Assembly (NCBI RefSeq): GCF_026191635.1
Contig: NZ_JAKRRW010000008.1
Span: 124,001-188,000 of the forward strand
Source of the DNA: Photobacterium obscurum
GTDB lineage: Bacteria > Pseudomonadota > Gammaproteobacteria > Enterobacterales > Vibrionaceae
DNA: 64,000 bases
Reading direction: 5' to 3'
This document shows positions 17,417 through 26,450 of this stretch, piece after piece. How positions within the stretch are numbered: the stretch's first letter is position 1; each line of letters starts with the position of its first letter. The position numbers were made by a program, and so were the translations under genes. The notes below the pieces were generated by a model. It was not told where the DNA came from. It did no database searches and was given only the letters and a program-made list of their open reading frames with translations.

Positions 17417-18379
17417 ATGATTAAAAAGATTGGTGTATTGACCAGTGGTGGTGACGCACCTGGTATGAATGCGGCAGTTCGCGGTGTTGTTCGCGCTGCA
17501 TTGTCAGAAGGCCTGGAAGTGTATGGTGTATATGACGGCTATCAGGGCCTGCACCAGAACCGTATTGAAAAGCTGAATCGCCAAAGCGTATCAGACGTGA
17601 TCAATAAGGGCGGTACATTCTTGGGTTCAGCACGTTTTCCTGAATTCAAAGATGAGAAGGTACGTGCTCAGGCTATCGAGAACCTGAAAATCCACGGCAT
17701 CGACGCATTGGTTGTTATCGGTGGTGATGGCTCATACATGGGTGCGAAGAAGCTGACTGAAATGGGCTACCCATGTATCGGTCTGCCTGGCACTATCGAT
17801 AACGATGTTGCTGGTACTGACTACACAATCGGTTACCTGACGGCACTGAACACGGTTATCGATGCGATTGACCGTCTGCGTGATACGTCTTCTTCTCACC
17901 AGCGTATTTCTATTGTTGAAGTCATGGGCCGTCATTGTGGTGATCTTACCCTGATGTCTGCGATTGCCGGTGGTTGTGAGTACATCATCACACCGGAAAC
18001 CGGTTTGAACAAAGAAGAGTTGCTGGCGAAGATCAAAGAAGGGATCTACAAAGGCAAGAAGCACGCCATCATCGCGCTTACCGAGCTGATGACTGATGCC
18101 AACGAACTGGCGAAGTACATCGAAGACGAGACTGGCCGCGAGACACGTGCAACTGTTCTTGGCCATATTCAGCGTGGCGGTCAGCCAACGGCATTTGACC
18201 GTATCCTTGCTTCACGTATGGGTGCGTACGCTGTTGAGCTGCTGATACAGGGCGAAGGTGGTCGTTGTGTGGGTATCCAGAATGAAAAAATGGTTCACCA
18301 CGACATCATCGATGCGATCGAGAACATGAAGCGTCCGGTTCGCAAAGATCTGTACGAGTTAGCCGACAAACTGTTCTAA
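17417..18379 (+). CDS. pfkA: 6-phosphofructokinase I
   Basis: 320 residues, exactly the family length. It phosphorylates fructose-6-phosphate to the 1,6-bisphosphate, with allosteric control by ADP and phosphoenolpyruvate. The N-terminus [20 protein letters not shown] is the ATP-binding signature. GGDGSYMGA and [17 protein letters not shown] hold the Mg2+ and catalytic Asp (about 127). [11 protein letters not shown] binds the sugar phosphate. A GAGGG ribosome site precedes ATG 17417. The leader upstream is highly structured. tpiA lies opposite and downstream, so two glycolysis genes converge here. Confidence 0.97.
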   Translation: MIKKIGVLTSGGDAPGMNAAVRGVVRAALSEGLEVYGVYDGYQGLHQNRIEKLNRQSVSDVINKGGTFLGSARFPEFKDEKVRAQAIENLKIHGIDALVVIGGDGSYMGAKKLTEMGYPCIGLPGTIDNDVAGTDYTIGYLTALNTVIDAIDRLRDTSSSHQRISIVEVMGRHCGDLTLMSAIAGGCEYIITPETGLNKEELLAKIKEGIYKGKKHAIIALTELMTDANELAKYIEDETGRETRATVLGHIQRGGQPTAFDRILASRMGAYAVELLIQGEGGRCVGIQNEKMVHHDIIDAIENMKRPVRKDLYELADKLF

Positions 18380-18399
18380 GACAGTTGTTGCTGATTGAT

Positions 18400-18429
18400 A
18401 AAAAAGCCGGCTTTCGAGTCGGCTTTTTT
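18400..18429 (+). terminator. Intrinsic terminator of pfkA
   Basis: AAAAAAGCCG pairs with CGGCTTTTTT around a 10-nt loop. The stem is G/C at its core with a T-run at the end. Confidence 0.9.
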
Positions 18430-18450
18430 GTCTCAGCTTTAGCCTGATAT

Positions 18451-18473
18451 AAAAAAGGCCACCCGAAGGTGAC
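18451..18473 (-). terminator. Intrinsic terminator of tpiA
   Basis: On the reverse strand GGTCACC, a TTCG tetraloop and GGTGGCC are followed by six T. One G-T pair lies in the stem. It ends the tpiA transcript 29 bp past the stop codon. Confidence 0.88.
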
Positions 18474-18501
18474 CTCTATCATTATCATCAATCAGGGATG
18501 A

Positions 18502-19272
18502 TTATTTTTTTGCTTCAGCGGCTGCTTTAGCGATAGCTGCGAAGCTTGCTGCGTCTAGCGCTGCACCGCCAACTAGCGCACCGTCGATGTCTGGCTGTGC
18601 GAAGTATGCTGCTGCGTTTTCAGGCTTAACAGAACCGCCGTACTGGATCACAACGTTCTTAGCTACTTCTTCACTTTGCTCTGCGATGTGAGCACGGATT
18701 TCAGCGTGGATGCGCTGTGCATCGTCAGCGGTTGCTGCTTTACCAGTACCGATTGCCCAGATTGGTTCGTATGCGATGATTGCGCCGTTTAGTGCTTCAA
18801 CACCTTGAGTTTTGATCACTGCGTCGATTTGACGAGCACAAACTGCAACTGTTTCGCCAGCTTCGTTTTGTGCTTCAGATTCACCGATACAAAGAACAGG
18901 CGTTAGGCCGTGCTCTTTTAGGAATGCAAATTTCTTAGCAACAAACTCGTCTGATTCGTTGTGGTATTCACGACGCTCAGAGTGACCGATGATGATGTGG
19001 CTTGCACCGAAGTCTTTTAGCATTTCAGGAGAGATATCACCTGTGAACGCACCGCTTGCGTTTACGTCAACATTCTGTGCACCAAGAATGATTTTGCTCT
19101 CACCTTTGCCGATTAGCTGCTCAGCTAGGTCAAGGTACATTGCTGGTGGAGCTACTGCTACGTCAACACCGTCAACACCTTTCAGTTCAGCATCAAGGCC
19201 CTTAAGTAGGTTAGATACCATTTCCTTGCTACCGTTTAGCTTCCAGTTACCCATAACCACAGGATGGCGCAT
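18502..19272 (-). CDS. tpiA: Triosephosphate isomerase
   Basis: 256 residues from the ATG at 19270-19272, chosen because GGAG lies just upstream and the protein then begins [14 protein letters not shown] like E. coli TpiA. An ATG six codons earlier lacks homology. It interconverts dihydroxyacetone phosphate and glyceraldehyde-3-phosphate. Catalytic residues are visible: K in NWKLNG (about 11), H in IIIGHSERR (about 96) and E in [14 protein letters not shown] (about 168). The phosphate loop is [12 protein letters not shown]. Its codon usage is that of a highly expressed gene. Confidence 0.96.
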   Translation of the reverse strand: MRHPVVMGNWKLNGSKEMVSNLLKGLDAELKGVDGVDVAVAPPAMYLDLAEQLIGKGESKIILGAQNVDVNASGAFTGDISPEMLKDFGASHIIIGHSERREYHNESDEFVAKKFAFLKEHGLTPVLCIGESEAQNEAGETVAVCARQIDAVIKTQGVEALNGAIIAYEPIWAIGTGKAATADDAQRIHAEIRAHIAEQSEEVAKNVVIQYGGSVKPENAAAYFAQPDIDGALVGGAALDAASFAAIAKAAAEAKK

Positions 19273-19652
19273 AGCTTTTCTCCAAATCAATTTGATGTAA
19301 AAAATAATACCAAAAAGCGTAATTCTCTGATCGGCTCAGACAACTATGCTGTTTGGTATCCAGCCATTTTGTAAAAATATAACAGCTTAGGTTGATACTT
19401 TTACTGTCCAAAATCATTTCTGTGCTTGGTTGTACCTTTTTCAACATCAAAAGTGAACTATTGAGCCGGAAATATTTTTAAATATTTCATATCGGCCGAA
19501 GAATAAGATGAAAAAAGACAGTGATCGCTGGTTGAAATATAGCCTATTTGTTTAGCCTGTCAGCAAAGAATCGGGTAAATTGACTTGGTGTCATACAGAT
19601 ATTCTTTATTTTTATTTGATTACAGTATGTTATGGCTATCATGGAGGACGTT
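19273..19652. other. Divergent intergenic region tpiA / tautomerase gene
   Basis: 380 bp, AT-rich, especially around 19470-19500. It must hold the promoters of tpiA and of the tautomerase gene. I see no operator, RNA structure or small ORF that I can support. Confidence 0.4.
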
Positions 19653-20000
19653 GTGCCGAATCTCATTATGGAATTTGCCGATCCGGTTGCCGAGCGGGTA
19701 AATGTACCGGGTTTATTGGAAGACTTACATCAGACCTTACTATCATGCGGTTTATTCGAACCGGACTCGATAAAGTCTCGCAGTTATCCCTGCCATACCT
19801 GGCTGGTTGGCGCCGAGGGAGACTTGAATACCTTCATCCACATCGAGCTGAGCATGCTGTCTGGCCGTCGTCCGGAGCAAAAACGCGATTTGGCCAGAAG
19901 CCTGATAACGGTGCTGGAGCATCATGCCAGTACGATCAATAGCCTGACGGTCGATATTCGGGATATGGACCGGGACAGCTTTATCAAGGTCAGTTGCTAA
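19653..20000 (+). CDS. 5-carboxymethyl-2-hydroxymuconate delta-isomerase-like tautomerase
   Basis: 115 residues from GTG 19653. This start is favoured over ATGs at 19632 and 19641 for two reasons: GGAGGA lies 4 bp before it, and the protein then begins Met-Pro-Asn-Leu. Tautomerases of this superfamily need proline as residue 1 after Met removal. The sequence matches CHMI: MEFADPVAERVNVPGLLEDLH, then KSRSYPCHTWLVG and FIHIELSMLSGRRPEQK. CHMI works in homoprotocatechuate degradation, but no other genes of that pathway are nearby, so the true substrate is uncertain. Confidence 0.82.
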   Translation: MPNLIMEFADPVAERVNVPGLLEDLHQTLLSCGLFEPDSIKSRSYPCHTWLVGAEGDLNTFIHIELSMLSGRRPEQKRDLARSLITVLEHHASTINSLTVDIRDMDRDSFIKVSC

Positions 20001-20029
20001 TCAGGTTTTAACTACCTTGGCGCAGCCTG

Positions 20030-20374
20030 CTATTGCTGTGTTTTTGGCTGGTGTTTGTCTGGCTGCGGCGGGCGGGAAAACGGCTTAATATCGGCCTGGT
20101 GCTGGGTTAGCGTTTCTGGGGCATTTAGGGCCTGGGCAAAGCGCTTGAGTTGTGACTGCAGCTCCGACATCAACAGGATATTGGTGTGGTTGGGGTTCTT
20201 CCCCTTGGCTATCACCTGGTTGATATGGCTCATCTGGGCTCGCAGCCGTGGTTGCATCGCCTGGCTGGCGTTACTGATGATCTCCTCGCTCATAGCCAGC
20301 CGTAATGCTTCCAGCTCATCCGGTGCATTCTCGGCCATTTTTTTTAGCTCATCAAACGATGGTAAGGTTTGCAT
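20030..20374 (-). CDS. DUF3135 domain-containing protein
   Basis: 114 residues, soluble, no signal peptide or membrane segment. It has the DUF3135 pattern seen in marine gammaproteobacteria: LPSFDELKKMAENAPDELEAL at the N-terminus, then a helical RLRAQMSHINQVIAKGKNPNH segment and a Pro/Gln/Lys-rich tail. The function of the family is unknown. It converges on the tautomerase gene (29 bp apart). A 190-bp gap separates it from fpr. Confidence 0.75.
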   Translation of the reverse strand: MQTLPSFDELKKMAENAPDELEALRLAMSEEIISNASQAMQPRLRAQMSHINQVIAKGKNPNHTNILLMSELQSQLKRFAQALNAPETLTQHQADIKPFSRPPQPDKHQPKTQQ

Positions 20375-20566
20375 AACGAATCCCCTGTACAGCTAATGCT
20401 ATAGCTTTCGTCGCTATCCGGGCTGGATCCAGCGACGATATTGGTATGAGTTATGCTTTAAAGGTAGCCAGCCCGCTTGAGGCAGACTGACTCATTTTTG
20501 AGATACACGGTGAGACGGTTGTGAGACAAACAGATGTATTTGCTGTTTGCGGAGGCAATCGCTGGT

Positions 20567-21310
20567 TTACCAGTAGTGCTCCATCGTGATTTGCCCTGGC
20601 TTGCGGCGCAGGTTTTTGACAAAGCCCATCGACTCGAGCACAGCTTTGGTTTCTCTTACCATATCAGGGTTGCCACATAGCATGATCTGGCTTTGTTTTG
20701 GGCTGAGTTGCAGGCCGATATGGCGCTCTAGCATACCATCGGCAATGGCAAGCGGGATACGGCCGGCCATTGCAAGCGGAGCCGGTTCACGACTGACAAA
20801 GGGCTGAACAATGAGCTGGTCGGGATATTGGGCTTTGAGTTCGTTGATTTCGGCCTGGTAGCTGAGATCGGCGGCATAACGGACCGCATGGATCAGGACG
20901 ACCTTACGGAACCGGCGCCAGACATCGGGTTCGCGCAGGATTGACAGGTAAGGACCGATCGCCGTGCCGGTTGCCAGCAGCCAGAGATGCTCGCTGTCGG
21001 GAACTTCATTGAGGGTAAAGTAGCCATTGGCTCGGGCCGATATGAAGACGGTATCGCCCTCTTTTAAGGCGTGCAGGCGGGGCGAGAGCAAGCCGTCGGC
21101 CACCCGGGTCGCGTAGATTTCGATGTCATCGCTGCTGGGGGGATTCACAAACGAGTACGCCCGCTGGATCATTTTGCCGTCAATTTCCAGCCCAAGCTTG
21201 GTAAATTGTCCGGCTTTGAAGGGTTCGATATTTGCGCGCAAGACGAGACTAAATAAGTCGCTATTCCAGTGGCGATTTTTAGTAACCTCTGCAGGGATCC
21301 AGTCAGCCAT
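20567..21310 (-). CDS. fpr: Ferredoxin/flavodoxin-NADP+ reductase
   Basis: 247 residues, the length of bacterial FPR (subclass I). It passes electrons between NADPH and ferredoxin or flavodoxin, supporting Fe-S assembly, biotin synthesis and oxidative-stress defence. FAD-binding RAYSFVNPPS (R-x-Y-S, about 50) and the NADP-binding LLATGTAIGPYLSIL (about 112) are present. The C-terminus KPGQITMEHYW ends in the aromatic residue that stacks on the flavin. It lies 13 bp downstream of a regulator with clustered cysteines and is probably controlled by it. Confidence 0.94.
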   Translation of the reverse strand: MADWIPAEVTKNRHWNSDLFSLVLRANIEPFKAGQFTKLGLEIDGKMIQRAYSFVNPPSSDDIEIYATRVADGLLSPRLHALKEGDTVFISARANGYFTLNEVPDSEHLWLLATGTAIGPYLSILREPDVWRRFRKVVLIHAVRYAADLSYQAEINELKAQYPDQLIVQPFVSREPAPLAMAGRIPLAIADGMLERHIGLQLSPKQSQIMLCGNPDMVRETKAVLESMGFVKNLRRKPGQITMEHYW

Positions 21311-21323
21311 AATCTTCTCCTAA

Positions 21324-21962
21324 TTATGATTTTTGTATTCGATAAGCGCAGCGCCTCTCTCCGGCAATAATGTGTTCGTTTCTTTCTATACGGAACTCGT
21401 TACCCAACAGGAGTTGGAAAATATTGAGTTCCGACTTACAAAGTGAAGGACAGCGTGCGGCCGCATGGCAAATCGGGCAGTGGTTTTCTACCAAAATGAA
21501 ATCGTCACCTTCCTGGTGCAACTGGGCCATGTAGCCTTCCTGCTCCCTCAGTGTTGTCAGTCTTTCAAGTTTTTCTTTTACATCAGAGCAGTCTGCCAGC
21601 GCATTCTGATATTGTTCAAAGGTTTGACTCTCTCTGCGCTCAACCACCTGGTGCAGGCCGTTGGCGCCAAAAATGTCCTCGACAGAATCAAGCATTTGAA
21701 TAATAAGCTCGCCATGACGATCAGCAAAACGGCGATGAGCCTTGCTGGTCAGGTTCCAGTGCCGCGTTGGCCGGCCGACTTTGGCTTTGATATCCTGGTA
21801 GTCCACCAGGCCATCTTCTTCCAGCCCCTGCAAATGCTGCCGCACGCCCATCGTGGTCAGGTTGAACTCCTCGGCCAGCACTTTTGCAGTGACAGGGCCT
21901 TCTCGCTTCATGCGATAGAGTATTTTGTCTATGGTCTTCATATCAGCTGTTTTTTCCTTCAT
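21324..21962 (-). CDS. Winged-helix regulator with Cys cluster (SufR/ArsR-like)
   Basis: 212 residues. The N-terminal winged helix (about 8-75) reads RMKREGPVTAKVLAEEFNL, TTMGVRQHLQGLEEDGLV, then the wing AKVGRPTRHWNLT. The C-terminal part has cysteines at 162, 165, 171, 175 and 205, in a layout close to Fe-S-sensing SufR-type repressors. C162 and C175 are 12 residues apart, as in SufR. It is cotranscribed with fpr (13-bp gap), which fits redox or iron control of fpr. The start could also be the ATG at 21939-21941 (MKTIDKILYR). Ligand binding is inferred, not shown. Confidence 0.72.
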   Translation of the reverse strand: MKEKTADMKTIDKILYRMKREGPVTAKVLAEEFNLTTMGVRQHLQGLEEDGLVDYQDIKAKVGRPTRHWNLTSKAHRRFADRHGELIIQMLDSVEDIFGANGLHQVVERRESQTFEQYQNALADCSDVKEKLERLTTLREQEGYMAQLHQEGDDFILVENHCPICHAAARCPSLCKSELNIFQLLLGNEFRIERNEHIIAGERRCAYRIQKS

Positions 21963-22001
21963 TGTTATTATTATGTAGTCAGCTCAGTAAATAAAGCAAC
22001 A

Positions 22002-22018
22002 ACCTTACAAAGTAAAGT
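22002..22018 (-). promoter_or_regulatory. Near-palindrome upstream of the regulator-fpr operon
   Basis: ACCTTAC (22002-22008), AAA, GTAAAGT (22012-22018): six of seven positions are symmetric. It lies about 40 bp before the regulator's start codon, a position suited to autoregulation. The bound protein is not known. Confidence 0.4.
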
Positions 22019-22077
22019 GTATCGTTTATGCGTCTGAAAGGAGAGGGCTGGGTAGGAAGCTTGCAGAGTAAATAGAC

Positions 22078-22110
22078 AAAAGGGCGCACTTTTTCAAGCA
22101 CGCCCTTGAG
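22078..22110 (-). terminator. Intrinsic terminator of glpX
   Basis: On the reverse strand AAGGGCG and CGCCCTT form a stem around an A-rich loop, followed by TTT. It is placed about 20 bp past the glpX stop. Confidence 0.7.
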
Positions 22111-22128
22111 TTTGAAACAGGGGAGGAG

Positions 22129-23136
22129 CTACAGGATGTGGCCTTTGATGGCGTCGTCCTTGCGATCCAAATAGTGGGTCGACTTAATACGGCGGATTGT
22201 TCGGCATTTACCACGGATCAACAGGGTTTCAGTGGTGGCAATGTTACCCTGACGGCTAATACCGTCCAGCAGATCACCTTTGGTGATGCCGGTTCCGGCA
22301 AAGATCACGTTATCGCTCTGTGCCATATCTTCCATACGCAGTCGTTTGTTTGGCTCGATACCCATCTCGCGGCAGCGGTCGATTTCGATTTGGCCGAGCT
22401 GGCGGTTTTCCTCGTTGTCGCCTTTGACTTCGTGGCGAGGCAGCAACCGGCCATGCATGTCTCCACCCAAGGCGCGGATAGCCGCTGCTGAGACGACGCC
22501 TTCCGGCGCGCCACCGATGCAGTACATCACGTCGACTTCACTGTCTGGCATACAGGTCAGGATTGAGGCGGCAACATCGCCGTCAGGGACAGCAAAGACA
22601 CGGACACCCATGGCCTGCATTTCTGCAATGACGCCATCGTGACGAGGCTTGGCCAGCGTGGTGACAACCAATGTATCGAGTGTCTTGTCCAGTGCCGCGG
22701 CAATTTTTTCCAGGTTGACTGCCAGCGGCTGATCCAGATCGATTGCCCCTTTGGCTGCCGGTCCGACAACCAGCTTTTCCATGTACATATCTGGCGCTTT
22801 CAGGAACGAACCTTTTTCACCGGCCGCCAATACAGCCAATGCATTATTCTGGCCCATCGCTGTCATGCGGGTACCTTCGATAGGATCGACCGCGATGTCG
22901 ACTGCATCGCCACCGGTTCCAACTTTCTCGCCGATATACAGCATTGGCGCTTCATCAATTTCGCCTTCACCGATAACAATTTCACCTTCAATTTCGGTCT
23001 GATTCAGAAGGGTGCGCATTACCTCGACAGCTGCGCCATCGGCTGCGTTTTTATCGCCTCGGCCAAGCCATTTGTAGCCAGCCAGTGCTGCACCTTCAGT
23101 GACACGGGAAAATGCCATTGCTAAATCGCGTTTCAT
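22129..23136 (-). CDS. glpX: Class II fructose-1,6-bisphosphatase GlpX
   Basis: 335 residues, family length. It hydrolyses fructose-1,6-bisphosphate in gluconeogenesis and needs Mn2+. The metal and substrate segments are IVIGEGEIDEAPMLYIGE (about 57), AVDPIEGTRMTAMGQNNA (about 83) and YCIGGAPEGVVSAAAIR (about 185). As in E. coli it follows glpK in a glpFKX order and precedes fpr, but here a terminator and about 210 bp lie between glpK and glpX. It may therefore have its own promoter. Confidence 0.95.
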   Translation of the reverse strand: MKRDLAMAFSRVTEGAALAGYKWLGRGDKNAADGAAVEVMRTLLNQTEIEGEIVIGEGEIDEAPMLYIGEKVGTGGDAVDIAVDPIEGTRMTAMGQNNALAVLAAGEKGSFLKAPDMYMEKLVVGPAAKGAIDLDQPLAVNLEKIAAALDKTLDTLVVTTLAKPRHDGVIAEMQAMGVRVFAVPDGDVAASILTCMPDSEVDVMYCIGGAPEGVVSAAAIRALGGDMHGRLLPRHEVKGDNEENRQLGQIEIDRCREMGIEPNKRLRMEDMAQSDNVIFAGTGITKGDLLDGISRQGNIATTETLLIRGKCRTIRRIKSTHYLDRKDDAIKGHIL

Positions 23137-23295
23137 GGTTACTCCAGAAATAGAAATCAGTGGGCTAAAAAATCTGGCGCGATTCTATCACAGCTCGGAG
23201 TGAAACGTTTGCGTAAATTTGTTTTGCCCCAAGAGGCTGGATATCCGCGAAGATAAACACACTTTTACTATGACCAAATACAGCGGTATCAAGAT

Positions 23296-23322
23296 AAAAA
23301 AAGGCCTGCATCTGCAGGCCTT
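23296..23322 (-). terminator. Intrinsic terminator of glpFK
   Basis: A perfect 10-bp stem, AAGGCCTGCA (23301-23310) with TGCAGGCCTT (23313-23322), 2-nt apex, is followed by a T-run on the reverse strand. It lies 27 bp past the glpK stop. Confidence 0.88.
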
Positions 23323-23349
23323 CTGAGAATGATGGAACTGTGGGGGGGA

Positions 23350-24864
23350 TTAGATATCTTCTTCGACCGCCCAGCCTTTCGCGCACTCAACGGCACGTTT
23401 CCAGCCCTTATAGCGACGCTCACGTTTCTGATCATCAGTACAAGGGATGAAACCACGATCCAGTACGGCTTTATCCTTCAGCTCATCAATGCTGCCCCAG
23501 AAGCCAACGGCAAGGCCGGCAAGATAGCCTGCACCCAATGCGGTCACTTCGGTCACCACAGGGCGGTGAACCTCAGTGGCCAGAATGTCTGACTGGAACT
23601 GCATCAGGAAGTTGTTGGCAACGGCACCGCCATCAACACGTAGCGAGGCCAGGTTGATACCGGAGTCAGCCTGCATGGCATCTAGTACATCGCGGGTCTG
23701 GTAAGCGACACTTTCAAGTGTGGCACGGATAATATGGTTGGAGTTGACCCCACGAGTAAGGCCTACGATGGCACCACGTGCATACGGGTCCCAATACGGC
23801 GCGCCGAGGCCAGTAAAGGCCGGTACTACATAGACACCATTTGCGCTGCCCACTTTCTCGGCAAAGTATTCTGAGTCCTTGGCATCATCAAGCAGTTTCA
23901 CCTCGTCGCGTAACCACTGGATTGAAGCCCCCCCCATGAATACTGCACCTTCAAGGGCGTAAGCCACATCTCCTTGTGGGCCGCAGGCCAAAGTGGTTAG
24001 CAGGCCATTATGCGAGGTGACTTTTTCCTTGCCGGTGTTCATCAGTAGGAAGCAGCCGGTACCGTAAGTGTTCTTCGCCTGGCCGGGCTCGACACACATC
24101 TGGCCGAACAAGGCTGCCTGCTGGTCGCCTGCAATGCCGGCGATAGGAATACGGGTACCGCCCTTGCCCCCGATGTTGGTCTGGCCGTAAACTTCTGACG
24201 ATGCCTTCACTTCCGGCATCATTGAGAGCGGAATATCCAGTGCCTTCAGCAGTTTCTCATCCCATTGCATGGTATTAATGTTAAATACCATGGTACGTGA
24301 AGCATTGGTGTAGTCGGTAACGTGTACGCGTCCCTGGGTCATTTTCCAGATCAACCAGGTATCGACGGTACCGAATAGCAGGTTACCGGCTTCGGCTTCT
24401 TCGCGTGCACCTTCGACGTTATCGAGGATCCATTTGATTTTGGTGCCCGAGAAATAAGGGTCAACGACCAGGCCAGTGTTGTCTCTGATGTATTCTTCTA
24501 GCCCCTGATCTTTCAATGTCTCACAGATATCGGCGGTACGGCGGCACTGCCAGACAATGGCATTGTAGACTGGCTTGCCAGTGTTTTTATCCCATACGAT
24601 AGTTGTTTCACGCTGGTTGGTGATACCGATACCGGCAACCTGATCGGAGCGAATTCCGGCCTTAGCGAGGGCTTCGACCAGCGTTGAACTTTGTGTCGCA
24701 TAGATTTCGAGAGGATCATGCTCAACCCATCCAGCTTTAGGATAGATTTGAGTAAATTCGCGTTGTGATGAGCACACAATATTGGCGTTGTGGTCCAGCA
24801 CAACGGCGCGGGAGCTGGTAGTACCCTGATCAAGTGCAACAATGTACTTTTGCTCAGTTGTCAT
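23350..24864 (-). CDS. glpK: Glycerol kinase
   Basis: 504 residues, full FGGY-family length. It phosphorylates glycerol entering through GlpF, trapping it as sn-glycerol-3-phosphate. The N-terminal phosphate loop is [32 protein letters not shown] and the catalytic-region [14 protein letters not shown] (about 240) are present, as is the C-terminal ATP motif [20 protein letters not shown] (about 405). glpF lies 44 bp upstream on the same strand. Substrate capture by the GlpF-GlpK pair is the expected role. Confidence 0.97.
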   Translation of the reverse strand: MTTEQKYIVALDQGTTSSRAVVLDHNANIVCSSQREFTQIYPKAGWVEHDPLEIYATQSSTLVEALAKAGIRSDQVAGIGITNQRETTIVWDKNTGKPVYNAIVWQCRRTADICETLKDQGLEEYIRDNTGLVVDPYFSGTKIKWILDNVEGAREEAEAGNLLFGTVDTWLIWKMTQGRVHVTDYTNASRTMVFNINTMQWDEKLLKALDIPLSMMPEVKASSEVYGQTNIGGKGGTRIPIAGIAGDQQAALFGQMCVEPGQAKNTYGTGCFLLMNTGKEKVTSHNGLLTTLACGPQGDVAYALEGAVFMGGASIQWLRDEVKLLDDAKDSEYFAEKVGSANGVYVVPAFTGLGAPYWDPYARGAIVGLTRGVNSNHIIRATLESVAYQTRDVLDAMQADSGINLASLRVDGGAVANNFLMQFQSDILATEVHRPVVTEVTALGAGYLAGLAVGFWGSIDELKDKAVLDRGFIPCTDDQKRERRYKGWKRAVECAKGWAVEEDI

Positions 24865-24908
24865 GATGGTTTCCTCTAATTTTAATTATATAAGGGTAGT
24901 AGAGAGAT

Positions 24909-25754
24909 TTATGCTTTTGCTGCTTCTGCGTCGTCAGCCGTTTCGCTCTGGCTTGCCTCGGCGTTGCCTGGCAGATAAGCACCGATGACTTTCGGGTATA
25001 GCCAACCGCCAAAGGCGGCACCACAGATCGGCGCCAAAATCGGCACAATCATGTAGGGAATATCTTTACCACCAGTCAGAGCCATATCGCCCCAACCAGC
25101 AAGGAAGGCAAAGAACTTAGGGCCGAAGTCACGAGCCGGGTTCATGGCAAAACCAGTTAGTGGGCCGAGCGAGCCACCGATCACCGCGATCAGAATACCA
25201 ATCATTAGCGGGGCCATCGCGCCACGAGGTGCTCCGTTTTTGTCATCTGTCAGTGCAAGAATGGCAAACATCAGCACTGCCGTGATTACAAATTCAACCG
25301 CAAAGGCACCACCGAAAGACAGGGCAGCATGTGGGTAGGTTGAGAAGATACCGGCGGTTGCAAGACTTGCCTCGCTGCCGCGTACAATCTGATTGGTCGC
25401 TTCAAACTCGACAAACAGGTTGCTGTACAGGCTGTAAATCAACGCGGCGGTACAGAATGCCCCCAGCATTTGAGCGGCGATATAAGGTGCAACCTTGCGT
25501 TTGTCAAAGCCGTGAAAAAGAGCGAGTGCAATGGTTACAGCTGGGTTGATATGGGCACCGGACACGCCTGCGGTGCAATAGATAGCGATCGCCACCCCTA
25601 GTCCCCACATAATACTAATTTCCCATTGGCCGAATTCAGCCCCGGTCAGTACCAGTGCCGCGACGCAGCCAACACCAAAGAAAATCAGTAGCCCTGTCCC
25701 TATAAACTCAGCGATACATTCGCCAAGCAGCGTATGTTGTTTTGGAGTTGTCAT
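24909..25754 (-). CDS. glpF: Glycerol facilitator GlpF (aquaglyceroporin)
   Basis: 281 residues, an MIP-family channel with six membrane spans and two half-helices. The two pore motifs are SGAHINPAVTIAL (first NPA, about 67) and TGFAMNPARDFGPK (second NPA, about 202). The second is NPARD, as in glycerol-selective channels. It allows passive glycerol entry through the inner membrane. It is cotranscribed with glpK. The region upstream has two palindromes resembling GlpR operators. Confidence 0.95.
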   Translation of the reverse strand: MTTPKQHTLLGECIAEFIGTGLLIFFGVGCVAALVLTGAEFGQWEISIMWGLGVAIAIYCTAGVSGAHINPAVTIALALFHGFDKRKVAPYIAAQMLGAFCTAALIYSLYSNLFVEFEATNQIVRGSEASLATAGIFSTYPHAALSFGGAFAVEFVITAVLMFAILALTDDKNGAPRGAMAPLMIGILIAVIGGSLGPLTGFAMNPARDFGPKFFAFLAGWGDMALTGGKDIPYMIVPILAPICGAAFGGWLYPKVIGAYLPGNAEASQSETADDAEAAKA

Positions 25755-25856
25755 TTTTCAGTCCTTTTGTCGATGTCGTAGGGGTTTTTCTTTTATATTT
25801 TTTATTCGGATTTAATGTACGCGATTTATACATCTTTGAAACATCATTGGTTGAAA

Positions 25857-25905
25857 AATGTGCGTTCGAGCATAAAAGTAATTCGTATTTTGCGCGTTCG
25901 CGCAA
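25857..25905 (-). promoter_or_regulatory. Two GlpR-like operators upstream of glpF
   Basis: ATGTGCG-TT-CGAGCAT (25858-25873, one mismatch) and TTGCGCG-TT-CGCGCAA (25890-25905, perfect) are palindromes sharing the GCG-TT-CG core. Their centres are 32 bp apart, about three helical turns. Position and sequence fit the glycerol regulon repressor GlpR, which is not encoded in this window. Confidence 0.5.
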
Positions 25906-26006
25906 TCGGTTGCGATTTTTTGCTATGGTAACGAATTTTTAGGAATCGTATGCATCGTGGTGATTATTTGTGACGGGACTTTGTTGTTAACGTTATGAAT
26001 TTAAAA

Positions 26007-26105
26007 TAAAAAATCCGACCTTGAAAAGGTCGGATGTGCCAATAGGGCAAGATCTTGGATAATTCCAAGAGAGATACGATCACAATAAAAATTAGCATGG
26101 CAATC
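26007..26105 (-). ncRNA. Candidate small RNA between glpF and zapB
   Basis: A strong reverse-strand intrinsic terminator (ATCCGACC/GGTCGGAT, 26013-26035, then six T) has no protein gene in front of it. rraA read-through would already be stopped by the bidirectional terminator at 26692-26723. Just upstream is a second hairpin, TCTTGGA/TCCAAGA with a 4-nt loop (26053-26070). A weak promoter, TTAAAA-N17-TTTAAT (26138-26110), would start a transcript of about 100 nt. The 5' end is uncertain. A further structured block at 26138-26180 could belong to a longer form. No homology recognised. Confidence 0.42.
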
Positions 26106-26450
26106 CTGCATTAAAATAGAGTTAGATCGCAATTTTAAGCATTCCGCCGTACCCAGCGCGCGCTTTTCAGCGCGAATGCTCAGTTCCTCTGCACCATGGT
26201 GAAAAATTACTGCTATTGAGGGACAGATCTTGCCGTTGACGGGCTGAGGAGAGCTGGCTTGTTGTTGGCGGTAAGCAAAATTATCATCAGAATTGTGCAA
26301 ATTTCCCCCAGTTGTTGCAAAGTGGTGGATTTGTAGATGCTAGAAGGCGGCGGCCTCGCTAGAATAGGTGCAAAAGTAACGTAAACATGCCTGTGGGATA
26401 TTGCCTTAACGGTTTAAGGTAAGAAGATAGGCTGAGATCAGGTGAACAAT
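26106..26450. other. Intergenic region upstream of zapB
   Basis: It holds the zapB promoter, not located precisely. It also holds a structured block, 26138-26180: outer stem AGCATTC/GAATGCT around a CGCGCT/AGCGCG hairpin (26159-26174) whose loop reads GAAA on the reverse strand. The 99-codon reverse-strand reading frame across 26001-26300 runs through the terminator and is not a gene. Confidence 0.4.

Noticed and set aside
26001..26300. 99-codon minus-strand reading frame between glpF and zapB
   Set aside because: It reads through the intrinsic terminator at 26007-26035, has no ribosome site, and its sequence is not protein-like. The region fits an RNA better.
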